This document shows positions 1-8,830 of a DNA stretch of 39,912 bases, one piece after another. The notes beneath the pieces are model-generated. The model had not been told where the DNA came from. It did not search any database and worked only from the letters and a program-made list of their open reading frames with translations. Each line of letters opens with the position of its first letter. The first letter of the stretch is position 1. Location of the stretch: positions 1-39,912 of the forward strand of contig CAJUGH010000036.1 in NCBI GenBank assembly GCA_910586215.1. Reading direction: 5' to 3'. The translations under genes were made by a program, and so were the position numbers. The DNA comes from an uncultured Acetatifactor sp. GTDB lineage: Bacteria; Bacillota; Clostridia; Lachnospirales; Lachnospiraceae.

Positions 1-110
1 ATAAATGACCAAGAAAAAAATATGCTCTACACAAATAGGATAGCAGGTTCTGCCGCATTGTCAATATAATAATGAAAAAAGTTCAGCCATACTTTTTACT
101 CATAATAATT

Positions 111-143
111 GCTACTGTTCACGGCCATGCCGTTCACAGTACC
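111..143. repeat. Palindromic intergenic repeat, copy A
   Basis: An imperfect palindrome starting GCTACTGTTCAC and ending GTTCACAGTACC, with two direct GTTCAC copies inside the arms. It lies just after the 3' end of the split lipoprotein gene. The same core recurs near 17622, 29193 and 34590. Bases 1-110 hold nothing I can name; they are AT-rich and lie downstream of the minus-strand operon. Confidence 0.6.
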
Positions 144-176
144 TCCCGTAGACAGTAACAAGAGCGTTCCTTATTT

Positions 177-2405
177 CTACATGTTCTCCCACACCATGTT
201 CTGCACCCGGTTCTGCACCACCTCTGCCGCTTCCTGGAAGGTCTTGCGCCCTGTAAGGCACGGGGATATCTCCTCCACAATGATGTCCAGGATCTCCTCC
301 CGGATGTTGTCCCTGGGGGTGAAATCTGTGGCGGCGATCACCTGGTATACCTGGTCTGCCTGCTCCTGGGTCATATAGTCCACTTCGACCCTGCCATCCC
401 CGACCCCCAGGAGCGTGATCCTGGGGATTACCAGGGGATTACCGTTCTGATCCATCTGCGGATTCCCCTCCCCGTCCAGGACGTAGTCCGGCGTTGTCAG
501 TTCCTCCATCCTCTTGTCCAGGGCAGTTTTCCGGGAGGGAAGTCCCATGGGCCTGCCATCCTCCCAGGCCAGGAATGCCTCGATGAACTCCCAGGCTGCC
601 TCCTTCCTGGAGGAATTCGCCAGGATCCCCACCCGGTCCAGGATATTCCCCTTATAGCAGGCTCTTCCGTCTGCCGTGGGGTACCCTATGGCCGTCACCG
701 CCTCCTGGAAGAAGGCCTCCTGCTTTACCAGGGCCTCCAGGTCCAGCAGGGACGCATTTATGGCCAGGAGACGGTCCCCCGGCATGGTTCCCACCACCGG
801 CTCCATGGAGAATTCCCGGTCCGTCTCCCGGGACTGTGCGGCCACCCACTCCATGAAGGCCGCAAATTCCTCCCCGTCAAAGCTGCATGTGCCGCTTTCC
901 CAGTCAATGTACTGCCCCAGGATGTAATTCCCGAAGAAGTCCCGCACCAGGATGGGGAATCCCATGTCCGCAAAAAGCTCTGCCCCCGGGTGTCTGTCCA
1001 TCAGCTCCCCCACGTCCTCCACGGTCCAGCCCGGCTCCTCCCCCACCTGGGAGGACCGGCCTATCACCATGTCACACCAGAATTCCCTGGGGATGCACAC
1101 CAGCCTCCCCCTTATGGTGTATGCCTCCAGGATCCCTTCCAGGAAGTCCTCCCGTTGCAGCACGGCGCTTGTCTCCAGGTAGGGGGACAGGTCCTCCAGC
1201 GCATCCTTCCTGGCATACTTTGCAATGTCCTCATCATACAGTTCTATCAGATCCGGCGGGTCGGGGGACAGGATCTGCGCATCCAGCCTGGCCCGGCCCT
1301 CCTCCCCCTGGTAATACACCATGGAGACGCGGTACCTGTCACTGTTCCTGTTGAACTGCATCACGAACTGCTCCATCTGGCTGCTGGGGGAGAAGACCGC
1401 GAAAACGACCGTCTCCTTCTCTGGCAGATCCTCCACGGGGGTCTTCTCCAGCAGGTACATGCCGGACATGAAGGATGCCGCATCGTAATACACCGCCATT
1501 TTCCCCTCTTCCAGTCACAGGATCTCCCCATACAGCCCGTTTTCCGACAGGTCGCTGTCCGCCCAGCGCAGCAGGGCCTCAAAGGCGGCCTCCCTTTCCC
1601 GGTACTGGTATAACGTCCCGTCTTCCCCGCTGTACATCATCCCCTGGGAGGAGGGCAGGAACCTGTGCCACGCCTTCCCCGGCGCCTCCCAGGCCTTTAG
1701 GTGCAGGTTCCCAGGACTCTCTTCTTCTATCTTCATCATCTGGCTGTGGTCCGTCCTGTAATAGATGCCGCCATCATCCCCCTTCAGCAGGTATCCCATG
1801 GCATGGGTTTCCCCGGAAAAACCTTCCATCCGGGTATACTCCCCCACGGATACCTGGCCCTCCACGTTCCCTTCCCCGTCCAGTGCATAGATGGATGCGT
1901 CTGTCGCCACATAAAGCCTGCCTCCATCCCCCGCTGCCAGGGAGGATATGCCTTCCCTTCCGTCCCACGGCTGCACCCTGTAGCCTTCCGTCCCATCCGG
2001 CCGGCGCTTCACCAGGAGGTTGTCCCTGTCCACATAGTAGAGATTTCCCTCCCCGTCCGCTTCATATTGCCTGGAAGAAATAACCGTCCCTGCAGGCAGC
2101 AGTTCTTCCCCCTGGGACAGGGACGGTGTGGAAGCCGTCCCCCTTTCAAAGGCTGCTTCCACAGGCGCCCTGTATATCCCAAAACGGTTCCCCCTGTCCT
2201 CCAGCCAGTACAGGTACCCGCCCCTGACCTTGTACTCCATGGCCCCTTCCGGCAGTTCCACCTGTTCTGCCACATAGACATGGCCGTCTATGCCCAGGCT
2301 GTAGGCATCATCCTTCCTGCCACAGCCCGGTATGGCCACCGGCAGGAGCAGAAAGACCACAAACCAAACTATACGGGGACGAAAAAACTTCTTCTGCAGA
2401 TCCAT
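177..2405 (-). pseudogene. Two-domain lipoprotein gene (sensor-like half plus solute-binding half) split by in-frame TGA
   Basis: This is one gene of about 742 codons interrupted by TGA at 1517-1515. Upstream part: 296 aa from ATG 2405 (site GGAGG, preferred to the ATG at 2447), with a lipoprotein signal ending PVAIPGC (Cys28) and a repetitive, propeller-like region (LYYVDRDN, LYVATDASIYALDGEG). Downstream part: 440 aa from ATG 1499, resembling a family-1 extracellular solute-binding protein and ending in the NRVQ motif shared with its two paralogues. Both parts are in one frame with only six codons between the TGA and ATG 1499. The two intact paralogues read VEFLW where this gene reads GEIL-stop, so TGG to TGA is the simplest lesion. 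A purine-rich AGAGGGG lies before ATG 1499, so the solute-binding half could be re-initiated, but without signal peptide it would stay in the cytoplasm. There are no permease or ATPase genes beside it. Confidence 0.8.
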
Positions 2406-2433
2406 GGTTATACCTCCCTGTCCAGAAATGCCT

Positions 2434-4602
2434 TCACTTCCGCTCATCCAGATACAACTGCACCCGGTTCGTCACCACCCGGCTGACCTCCTCCACGCTC
2501 TTGGCGCCGCCAAAATACTCTGCTGCCTCTTCCTGGATAATATTTAGGAGGGGAACCGTGCGGATGGGATAGGGACGGGCCTCCTCTATGGCCTTCCTGT
2601 ACTCTGCCTGCTTCTTAGCCGTAATGTCTTCCTTGGTATAGCAGAACACACCTTCCTGGGTTATAAGATTGGAACCCTGCTCTATATTCCTCTGCAACCA
2701 CTGCTCAAAAGCTTCCCTGTTCACTGGTAGAGTGGCAGAATCTGCATTCTGTACCTCCACCCCCAGCAGGAAACGAAGAGACTCCCATGCTCCCTCCTTG
2801 TGTGTGGAATTGGCATTGACTGCCATGGTAAATGTAGACCGGACGGCACCATAACATCCATCATCGAACAGGACCCCACAGGATACCTTTCCCTGGCTCT
2901 CCTGTTCTTCCAGGCTGTCATACCGAAATATGTCATGAAACCATCTGCTTTCTATTATGCCTGCCTCCGGCTGCTTTCTTCCGTCATCCCCGAACCGTCT
3001 GGCAGCTTCCAGCAGCTTTCCAAATAACGGGGTATCAAAATCACAGGTTCCCTCCTCCCAGTCCACCATTCCCCAGAGGCTGTCCGTTCCCTCCAGAAAG
3101 GACCGCAATACCCTGCCGGCATCTGCCCCCCTTGCATACACCCCATCCTCTTTCTGGGAGAGCAGAGCATCCACCAGGGCTTCTACGTCCAAAGTCTCTG
3201 TGCTGCCCAGTATCTCCACATCCATCCTGGAGCCAACTATGTTCAGTCTGGGGCTGACCCCATAGATATGTTCTCCTACCCGCCAGGTGGAAAAGGCGGC
3301 CTGAAAATACTCTTCCTCCCGGATGTCCGATCCTCCCATATAAGGGTTCAGTTCCTCCAGCGCCCCCTTTTCCAGCATCCCTGCAATGTAATCCTGCAGC
3401 AGCCTGTCCCCGCACAGAATGTCCGGCCCTTTCCCTGCTGCCACCTGGATGCTGGTCAGCCGTGCAAAATCCTCCATGTCATTACCGCTGCCACAGTCCT
3501 CCAGGATCACATGGTAAGTGTCATTCTCCTGGTTAAACCTGGAGACCTGTTCCCCGATCCAGGGATCCGAATAGAATACGCCCCGCATGACAACGGGCAC
3601 CTTGTCCACCTTAACCATCTGCAACCGTTCCAGCAGCCCTGCCGGTTCCTGGTAATCCGTCCAGAGGAATTCCACACTGCCATCCTCCAACACCTGGATA
3701 TCCTGTAGCTTCCTATCGCTTCGCAATGTGTAAGATGTGCCGGTAAAAGACAGTACCTGGCTCCTGCTGCCATCTGAGGGATTCCACTTCACGATTCCCG
3801 AACCTGCGCCAGGAGTACCATGCGCCAGCATGGCCAGAGCATCCCCTGCACTCCTCATGGCCGGCGTCATGACCTCCATAGCCATCTGCAGCCTGTCATC
3901 CAGAAGAAACTGCCCTGTGGCAGGATTGATCCCTGCCACCCTCCAGAGATTTTCTGTATCATCCTTCAGCAATGCATATACCTTTCCGTTCCCCAGCAGA
4001 CAGAAATCCTGTATAGATATACTGGCGCTGAACTGGTTCCCTTCATATAAGATCTCCCCGGTGGAAAGAATTTTTAGGAGGGAGCCATCCTCCCTGTATT
4101 CCTCCTGTACCTCGTTTGGGCTATCATAATTATAGTTCGCATTACGGTAGCAGTAGAAATTCCCTTCCTGATCCATATGCCACCGGTACCTGTTGCGCGG
4201 ATCCGTATACTCTGTAGAGATCCCCTGTAGCAGGAGTTCGCTGCTGCCATCTTTCCTGCATAGGTAAATGTCCGAGTCTCCCGGACGCGCCTCTGCCCAG
4301 AGTTGTATGGGTTCCCCCTGGGAAAACTGGGTGCCCAGGGGGACATAGACGGTGCCTCCTTCGGCCAGGACATTCCCTGCATACTGATCCTGGAGATTCT
4401 GTTCCCAGGGACCATGCGTGAAAAGTTCCTCTGATTTCACGAAGATATCATAATATTCCGTCCGATCCGTAATATCTGACAGGTCATCCATGCCGGGCAT
4501 CACCCCCTGCCAGGTGCCTTCTTCCTGTTCAGCTGCCCCACAGGCAGACAGGCAGAAAACACTAAGCAGCGCGAGAAAAGCAAATACTGTGTTTTTTCCC
4601 AT
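2434..4602 (-). CDS. Lipoprotein with N-terminal repeat domain and C-terminal solute-binding domain (paralogue 2)
   Basis: 722 aa from ATG 4602, chosen because AAGGGGG sits just upstream; ATG 4626 has no such site. The signal peptide ends CLSAC (Cys21), a type II lipobox, so the protein is probably anchored outside the membrane. Residues of about 60-310 look like blades of a propeller (VYVPLGTQ, IYLCRKDG, FYCYRN), followed from about residue 330 by a solute-binding-like domain (PVVMRG, DILCGDRLLQDYI, GALEELNPYM) and the C-terminal NRVQLYLDERK. It is very close in sequence to the 5034-7202 gene and has exactly the same length, so it is a recent tandem duplicate. It ends 28 bases before the next lipoprotein start. 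No transporter genes are nearby; ligand and role (transport or sensing) are unknown. Confidence 0.85.
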   Translation of the reverse strand: MGKNTVFAFLALLSVFCLSACGAAEQEEGTWQGVMPGMDDLSDITDRTEYYDIFVKSEELFTHGPWEQNLQDQYAGNVLAEGGTVYVPLGTQFSQGEPIQLWAEARPGDSDIYLCRKDGSSELLLQGISTEYTDPRNRYRWHMDQEGNFYCYRNANYNYDSPNEVQEEYREDGSLLKILSTGEILYEGNQFSASISIQDFCLLGNGKVYALLKDDTENLWRVAGINPATGQFLLDDRLQMAMEVMTPAMRSAGDALAMLAHGTPGAGSGIVKWNPSDGSRSQVLSFTGTSYTLRSDRKLQDIQVLEDGSVEFLWTDYQEPAGLLERLQMVKVDKVPVVMRGVFYSDPWIGEQVSRFNQENDTYHVILEDCGSGNDMEDFARLTSIQVAAGKGPDILCGDRLLQDYIAGMLEKGALEELNPYMGGSDIREEEYFQAAFSTWRVGEHIYGVSPRLNIVGSRMDVEILGSTETLDVEALVDALLSQKEDGVYARGADAGRVLRSFLEGTDSLWGMVDWEEGTCDFDTPLFGKLLEAARRFGDDGRKQPEAGIIESRWFHDIFRYDSLEEQESQGKVSCGVLFDDGCYGAVRSTFTMAVNANSTHKEGAWESLRFLLGVEVQNADSATLPVNREAFEQWLQRNIEQGSNLITQEGVFCYTKEDITAKKQAEYRKAIEEARPYPIRTVPLLNIIQEEAAEYFGGAKSVEEVSRVVTNRVQLYLDERK

Positions 4603-4695
4603 ATATTTCCCCCTTATATTTGACATTACTGATGAGACTCTTTCATTAACACATAAGCACTCTCAAAATGAAAATAATTGCCTATCCATACTCAG

Positions 4696-4740
4696 CATAT
4701 AGGAAAATGGGGAGATGGTCAATGCCTTCTCCCCTATATG
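4696..4740. other. Hairpin in leader of lipoprotein 2
   Basis: Arms CATATAG (4696-4702) with CTATATG (4734-4740), and inner arms GGGGAGA (4709-4715) with TCTCCCC (4728-4734). It lies about 95 bases upstream of the lipoprotein start at 4602. A hairpin of related sequence stands before the paralogue at 7202, so it was probably duplicated with the module. It lacks a T-run on the minus strand, so it is not a clear terminator for this operon. Confidence 0.5.
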
Positions 4741-4798
4741 CTTCAACAATGAATCGATTACCCAGCATAAAAATTAACGCCTGGCCAAAGTCAACAAT

Positions 4799-4956
4799 TT
4801 ATTTTTCAGTGGCCCACCTGCATTCTGAATTGGTACATCGATATCTCCAGACCTCATTTGTTGCTGCCAACACATGTATCGGACTAAACGAAATTACCAC
4901 TGCCAGAATAGAATAGCACAGCATAACAACCATCTACCTTTTTTAATAGTCCTCAT
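4799..4956 (-). pseudogene. Decayed small secreted Cys-rich protein gene (relative of 7396-7746)
   Basis: A strong site (GGAGG, spacer TTTT) precedes ATG 4956, but that frame stops after 20 codons. Shifted by one frame, ATG 4933 opens 44 codons to TAA 4799: a signal-peptide-like segment ending VLAATN and then VWRYRCTNSEC. The intact neighbour upstream has the signal peptide ending VQAATN and a C-terminus VYRQICSDPEC, so this looks like the same gene with a frameshift near the start and the whole middle (about 70 codons) removed. It occupies the same place relative to its lipoprotein gene. A translated 44-aa peptide cannot be excluded. The rest of 4603-5033 holds only the hairpin at 4696-4740. 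Confidence 0.5.
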
Positions 4957-5033
4957 AAAACCTCCTTTCAAAAACATCACAATTCCAGGATCTTTCATCA
5001 TCGAAGCAAACAACATACCGTATCACACCTACC

Positions 5034-7202
5034 TCACTTCCGCTCATCCAGATAAAGCTGCACCCGGTTCGTCACCACCCGGCTCACCTCCTCCACACTC
5101 TTGGCGCCTCCAAAATACTCTGCCGCCTCCTCCAGGATAATGTTTAGGATGGGAACCGTGCGGATGGGAAAGGGACGGGCCTCCTCCATAGCCTCCCTGT
5201 ACTCTGCCTGCTTCTCCTCAGTGGCATCCTCTTTTGTGTATCCTCCTATTGTGATGATGGGGGTTCCGTACCGGTCATATGCAATTGTCTTGCGCTCTAT
5301 ATCATCCTGCATCCACACATCAAAGAGCGCCCGGTTCACGGGCCTGTTGTCCCCTGCCCCCTGGGACTCCTCCCCCAGCAGAAAGCATAGGAATTCCCAG
5401 GCCCCTTCCTTGTGGGCGGCATTGGCATTGATTGCCATGGTGTACCAGGCCGTTGAGGCCCCGTAGCACCCATCGTCAAACAGGAACCCGCAGGATACCT
5501 TTCCCTCGCTCTCCTGCTCTGCCAGGCTGTCATATTCAAATACGTCATAGTACCATCTGTCTTCTGCTATGCTGGATTCCGGCTGCTTCCTTCCGTCATC
5601 CCCGAACCGCCTGGCAGCCTCCAGGAGCTTTGCAAACAGCGGGGTGTCAAAGTCACAGGTCCCCCCTTCCCAGTCCACCATCCCCCAGAGGCTGTCACTC
5701 CCCCGCAGGAACAAATTCAGCAGCCTGCCGGAATCATCCTTCCAAAGGAACACGCCGTCCCCTTCCTGGGCCAGCAGGGCATCCACCAGGGTTCCTATAT
5801 CCGGCACCTCCCGGCTGCCCAGCACCCCCTCGTCCATCCGGATGCCTACCACGTTCAGCCGGGAATTGATCCCATATATTCTCTCCCCCACCCGCCAGGT
5901 GGCAAAAGTGGCGGGGAAGTAATCCTCCTCCCGGATACCGGAGCCTTCCATGTAAGGGTTCAGTTCCTCCAGTGCCCCCTTCTCCAGCATCCCCACAATG
6001 TAATCCTGTAACAGCCCATCCCCACATAGGATGTCCGGCCCCTTCCCGGCTGCCACCTGGATGCTGGTCAGCCGTGCAAAATCCTCCGCATCATTGCCAC
6101 TTCCGCAGTCCTCCAGGATCACATGGTAGGTATCACTCTTTAGGTTGAACCAGGCCACCCGCTCCGTGATCCAGGAATCCGTGCCGAAATCCCCCCGCAT
6201 GACAACGGGGACCTTCTCCACCCTGTCCATCCGCAGCCGTTCCAGCAGCCCTTCCGGTTCCTGGAAACCCGTCCAGAGGAATTCCACGCCTCCATCCTCC
6301 AGCACCCGGAAATCCTGCAGTTTCAGGTCACTGTGGGGCGCATAGGATGTGCCGGTAAAGGACAGTATCTGGCTCCTGCCGCCATCTGCCAGGTTCCACT
6401 TCACCACCTTCCTCCCTGTTCCCGCAGGACCCGGTTCCACCAGGGCCAGGCTGTCCCCGGCAGTTCCCAGCCATGGTGTCTCTACTGTCATCTCCATCTG
6501 CAGCCTGTCATCCAGGACAAACTGCCCGGCATCCGGGTCTATGCTGACTACCTTCCTAAGATCCCCTGCCTTATCTTGCAGGAGCACATATGGGCTGCTT
6601 TCCTCCAGCAGGCACACATCCTCCACATATAGGCTGGCATCAAAGGGGATCTCATATTGGATCTCCCCGGTGGGAAGGATTTTTTGGAAGGAACCATTCT
6701 CTTTGTTTCTTACTGCATCCGGGTCTTCATAACTATAATTCGCATTGTGATAGCAGTAAAAGCTCCCTTCCTGGTCCATACACCACTGGTACCTGTTGCG
6801 CGGGTCAGTATATTGTGTGGAAATCCCCTGCAACAGGAGTTCACTGCTGCCGTCCTTCCTGTACAGGTAAATGTCCGAGTCTTCTGGACGCGCCTCTGCC
6901 CAGAGCTGTATGGGTTCCCCCTGGTGGAACTGGGTTCCCAGCAGGACATAGACTGTCTTCCCCACAGCCAGGGCGTCCCCCGGACTTTGGTCTGACGGAT
7001 TTTTCTCCAGTAGCCCGAACTGGAAAAGTTCCTCTGATTCCACGAAGAGATCGTAATATTCCGTCCTGTCCGTAATGGCTGACAGGTCCTCCATGCTGGG
7101 TGTCACCCCCTGCCAGGTGGCCTCTTCCTTTTCTGCCGTTCCACAGGCAGAAGACATAATACACAGTAAGACCAAAATTGTTACAAATCTGCATTTTTTC
7201 AT
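5034..7202 (-). CDS. Lipoprotein with N-terminal repeat domain and C-terminal solute-binding domain (paralogue 1)
   Basis: 722 aa from ATG 7202. The signal peptide ends IMSSAC (Cys20), a lipobox. As in its paralogue, a propeller-like N-terminal half (VYVLLGTQ, IYLYRKDG, FYCYHN) is followed by a solute-binding-like half (PVVMRG, DILCGDGLLQDYI, GALEELNPYM) and the ending NRVQLYLDERK. No good ribosome site sits at 7202. Instead, GAGGAGG serves ATG 7216, a five-codon minicistron (MNKSI) whose TGA overlaps ATG 7202 as ATGA, suggesting coupled translation. The alternative start ATG 7250 would spoil the signal peptide. It is the best-preserved member of the array and follows an intact small secreted protein gene. 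Ligand unknown. Confidence 0.85.
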   Translation of the reverse strand: MKKCRFVTILVLLCIMSSACGTAEKEEATWQGVTPSMEDLSAITDRTEYYDLFVESEELFQFGLLEKNPSDQSPGDALAVGKTVYVLLGTQFHQGEPIQLWAEARPEDSDIYLYRKDGSSELLLQGISTQYTDPRNRYQWCMDQEGSFYCYHNANYSYEDPDAVRNKENGSFQKILPTGEIQYEIPFDASLYVEDVCLLEESSPYVLLQDKAGDLRKVVSIDPDAGQFVLDDRLQMEMTVETPWLGTAGDSLALVEPGPAGTGRKVVKWNLADGGRSQILSFTGTSYAPHSDLKLQDFRVLEDGGVEFLWTGFQEPEGLLERLRMDRVEKVPVVMRGDFGTDSWITERVAWFNLKSDTYHVILEDCGSGNDAEDFARLTSIQVAAGKGPDILCGDGLLQDYIVGMLEKGALEELNPYMEGSGIREEDYFPATFATWRVGERIYGINSRLNVVGIRMDEGVLGSREVPDIGTLVDALLAQEGDGVFLWKDDSGRLLNLFLRGSDSLWGMVDWEGGTCDFDTPLFAKLLEAARRFGDDGRKQPESSIAEDRWYYDVFEYDSLAEQESEGKVSCGFLFDDGCYGASTAWYTMAINANAAHKEGAWEFLCFLLGEESQGAGDNRPVNRALFDVWMQDDIERKTIAYDRYGTPIITIGGYTKEDATEEKQAEYREAMEEARPFPIRTVPILNIILEEAAEYFGGAKSVEEVSRVVTNRVQLYLDERK

Positions 7203-7216
7203 ATGGATTTGTTCAT
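7199..7216 (-). other. Five-codon minicistron overlapping the lipoprotein start
   Basis: ATG 7216 is preceded by GAGGAGG at good spacing and reads MNKSI then TGA. The TGA overlaps the ATG of the lipoprotein gene (ATGA, 7202-7199). The lipoprotein ATG is about 17 bases from that ribosome site, too far for direct use, so translation may depend on termination and re-initiation. A possible -10 box TATAAT lies at 7241-7236, with no convincing -35. Confidence 0.45.
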
Positions 7217-7313
7217 ATACCTCCTCAATCTGTTTATTATATCTCATCAAATACTGTTATGAGTGCAAATACAATTCATAGTGAAGTATAATTTATTATA
7301 TATTGTATAAGGA

Positions 7314-7345
7314 AATAGGGAAAAGGACAATACCTTCTCCCTATT
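7314..7345. other. Hairpin between small secreted protein gene and lipoprotein 1
   Basis: Arms of 13 bases with one mismatch: AATAGGGAAAAGG (7314-7326) and CCTTCTCCCTATT (7333-7345). A T6 run follows at 7351 on the plus strand, so as a terminator it would best fit plus-strand transcription, where no gene is seen. On the minus strand it could be an intercistronic stem. It is related to the 4696-4740 hairpin. Confidence 0.5.
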
Positions 7346-7395
7346 GCATATTTTTTCATCGAAATAAATTTGTTGTATCGCTCAATTTCTATTTA

Positions 7396-7746
7396 TCACT
7401 TGTATTTATTGCATTCCGGATCCGAGCAAATCTGTCTATAGACAGGATCTCCATTTTTATCTGTTCCGATAAATTTATCTACCCAACTATGCCCTGATAC
7501 AAATACTTCATGCAAATCCGTCCAATATACATGGCCACAGCCAGCACACACATGCTTTGTGCCAATCTCATCGTAATGCCCATCTGTTTTATTGAGACGT
7601 ACATTTTTAGCATTATAGACTATCATATAATGTGCATGCTCACAATACACATTCGTAGCCGCCTGGACTGGCAATGTACTGGAAAAAAACAGTCCCATAA
7701 GCGCCAGACAACACACCATCACTCCAATTTTTCTCATCTTACCCAT
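7396..7746 (-). CDS. Small secreted Cys/His-rich protein, unknown function
   Basis: 116 aa from ATG 7746, which has AAAGGAG at good spacing; the longer start at 7773 does not. The signal peptide runs to about residue 30 (LPVQAATN), so the mature protein is about 86 aa and probably exported. It contains CEHAH, a CAGC pair and a C-terminal CSDPEC pair with several His, a spacing that could bind a metal such as zinc or form disulfides; this is inference. I do not recognise the family. It lies immediately upstream of and in the same direction as the intact sensor/solute-binding lipoprotein, and a broken relative precedes the second lipoprotein, so the two proteins probably work together outside the cell. 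Confidence 0.7.
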   Translation of the reverse strand: MGKMRKIGVMVCCLALMGLFFSSTLPVQAATNVYCEHAHYMIVYNAKNVRLNKTDGHYDEIGTKHVCAGCGHVYWTDLHEVFVSGHSWVDKFIGTDKNGDPVYRQICSDPECNKYK

Positions 7747-7989
7747 ATGTTTTCTCCTTTGCCATATATTCATTTTGCAACATTTAGCAGTGGCCTTCTG
7801 AAATCTATCACCCTTTTATATTTGCACTTTCTATCCACCCCTGGCCCCAGCCATATCCTCACCCCCTCCCTACGTCTCCCTCTTTTCTGACATCCTACTA
7901 TCTTTTTCCAATCCCGTCAATTGACCCTTCGTCAATCCCTAAATCATCACATTATTTCCACATTATCCACAAAATTGACCAACAATCAA
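7747..7989. other. Divergent intergenic region with ATTGAC/GTCAAT repeats
   Basis: No gene seen. At 7916-7936 there is GTCAATTGAC, then CCTTC, then GTCAAT, giving an ATTGAC-N5-GTCAAT inverted repeat. A second, weaker copy, ATTGAC-N5-ATCAAT, covers 7974-7990 and touches the -35 box of the regulator promoter. These are plausible operator sites for the HTH protein encoded just downstream. Confidence 0.4.
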
Positions 7990-8018
7990 TTGCATAAATC
8001 TTCCGATTATGTTATAAT
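7990..8018 (+). promoter_or_regulatory. Sigma-A-type promoter of HTH regulator gene
   Basis: TTGCAT at 7990-7995, a 17-base spacer, then TATAAT at 8013-8018. It lies about 97 bases before the regulator start. The -35 box abuts the right half of an imperfect ATTGAC/ATCAAT repeat, as expected for autorepression. Confidence 0.65.
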
Positions 8019-8114
8019 ATAATAGTTTTAGGTTCCAGATTTGCAAGAAGCAAATATAACTCAAAAGCATCGCATTATATGTTTTGTCTTCTATATATAC
8101 GCAGGAGGATCACC

Positions 8115-8792
8115 ATGGATACACAGGAATTAGGCATGCACATCCGCAAAGCCCGCATGGAGAAACAGATGAAACAGGCAGAGCTTGCCAGTCAGCTATC
8201 TGTATCCCCCACCACTCTCTGCAAGTGGGAAAAGGGTATCAACCGTCCCGATATCGAAAGCCTCAAGGCACTCTCTGCAATCCTGGGAATCCCCCTCATG
8301 GCGCTCTTAGGAGAGAGCACCCCGGAGCCGGAATCTCCACTGCCAGACCCAGTTCCCCAGCCTGTGCCTCCCAAACAGAAAAAGGCAGGAAAACCCTGGA
8401 CAAGGCGCCTGGCCATTTCGGTGGTCTGCCTCCTCCTGGCAGGGACTGGCCTGTGTGCCTGGATCTGTACAAGGCTTTTTCCCGCCCAGCCAGAGTTCGT
8501 GCTGCGTGAGGAATACTATGGAACCTACCGGGAACACAGCGCCTACTGCCTGGTAGTGACCTATACCGGTGATATAGACGGATACACAGCATGGGAGAAC
8601 CCGGATTTCCCACTTAATCTATATGAAAATTCTATCAGGGAAAACTACTCCGATTATTTCAAGCAAGTGGAGTGGCTTGTCATTGCCTACTACTCGGATG
8701 AGGATGCCTATTCTGGGGACAAAGGCTTTGAACGGGCAGACTATATAGGCGTATTACTTCCGGAGCCCGTGCCCACATTGGAAACGCAATAG
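8115..8792 (+). CDS. XRE-type HTH protein with one membrane segment and extracytoplasmic tail
   Basis: 225 aa from ATG 8115, set by CAGGAGG just upstream; ATG 8079 lacks a site. Residues about 5-62 form a Cro/CI-type helix-turn-helix (LASQLSVSPTTLCKWEKG, then LKALSAILGIPL). A proline-rich linker (about 70-88) leads to a single membrane helix at about 99-117 and a C-terminal domain of about 105 residues predicted outside the cell. Such a layout suggests a membrane-bound regulator that senses something outside, or a protein that merely uses an HTH-like anchor. The repeats near its promoter fit autoregulation. It is followed after 38 bases by a small exported protein gene, probably co-transcribed. 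Ligand and targets unknown. Confidence 0.8.
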   Translation: MDTQELGMHIRKARMEKQMKQAELASQLSVSPTTLCKWEKGINRPDIESLKALSAILGIPLMALLGESTPEPESPLPDPVPQPVPPKQKKAGKPWTRRLAISVVCLLLAGTGLCAWICTRLFPAQPEFVLREEYYGTYREHSAYCLVVTYTGDIDGYTAWENPDFPLNLYENSIRENYSDYFKQVEWLVIAYYSDEDAYSGDKGFERADYIGVLLPEPVPTLETQ

Positions 8793-8830
8793 GTTCTGGT
8801 AAAAATATAAATGTAAAGGAGTATTCTAGT

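Noticed and set aside
1515..1517. Selenocysteine or recoded TGA in the split lipoprotein
   Set aside because: Paralogues have Trp here, no selenocysteine insertion structure is evident, and other genes in the window use TGA as an ordinary stop.
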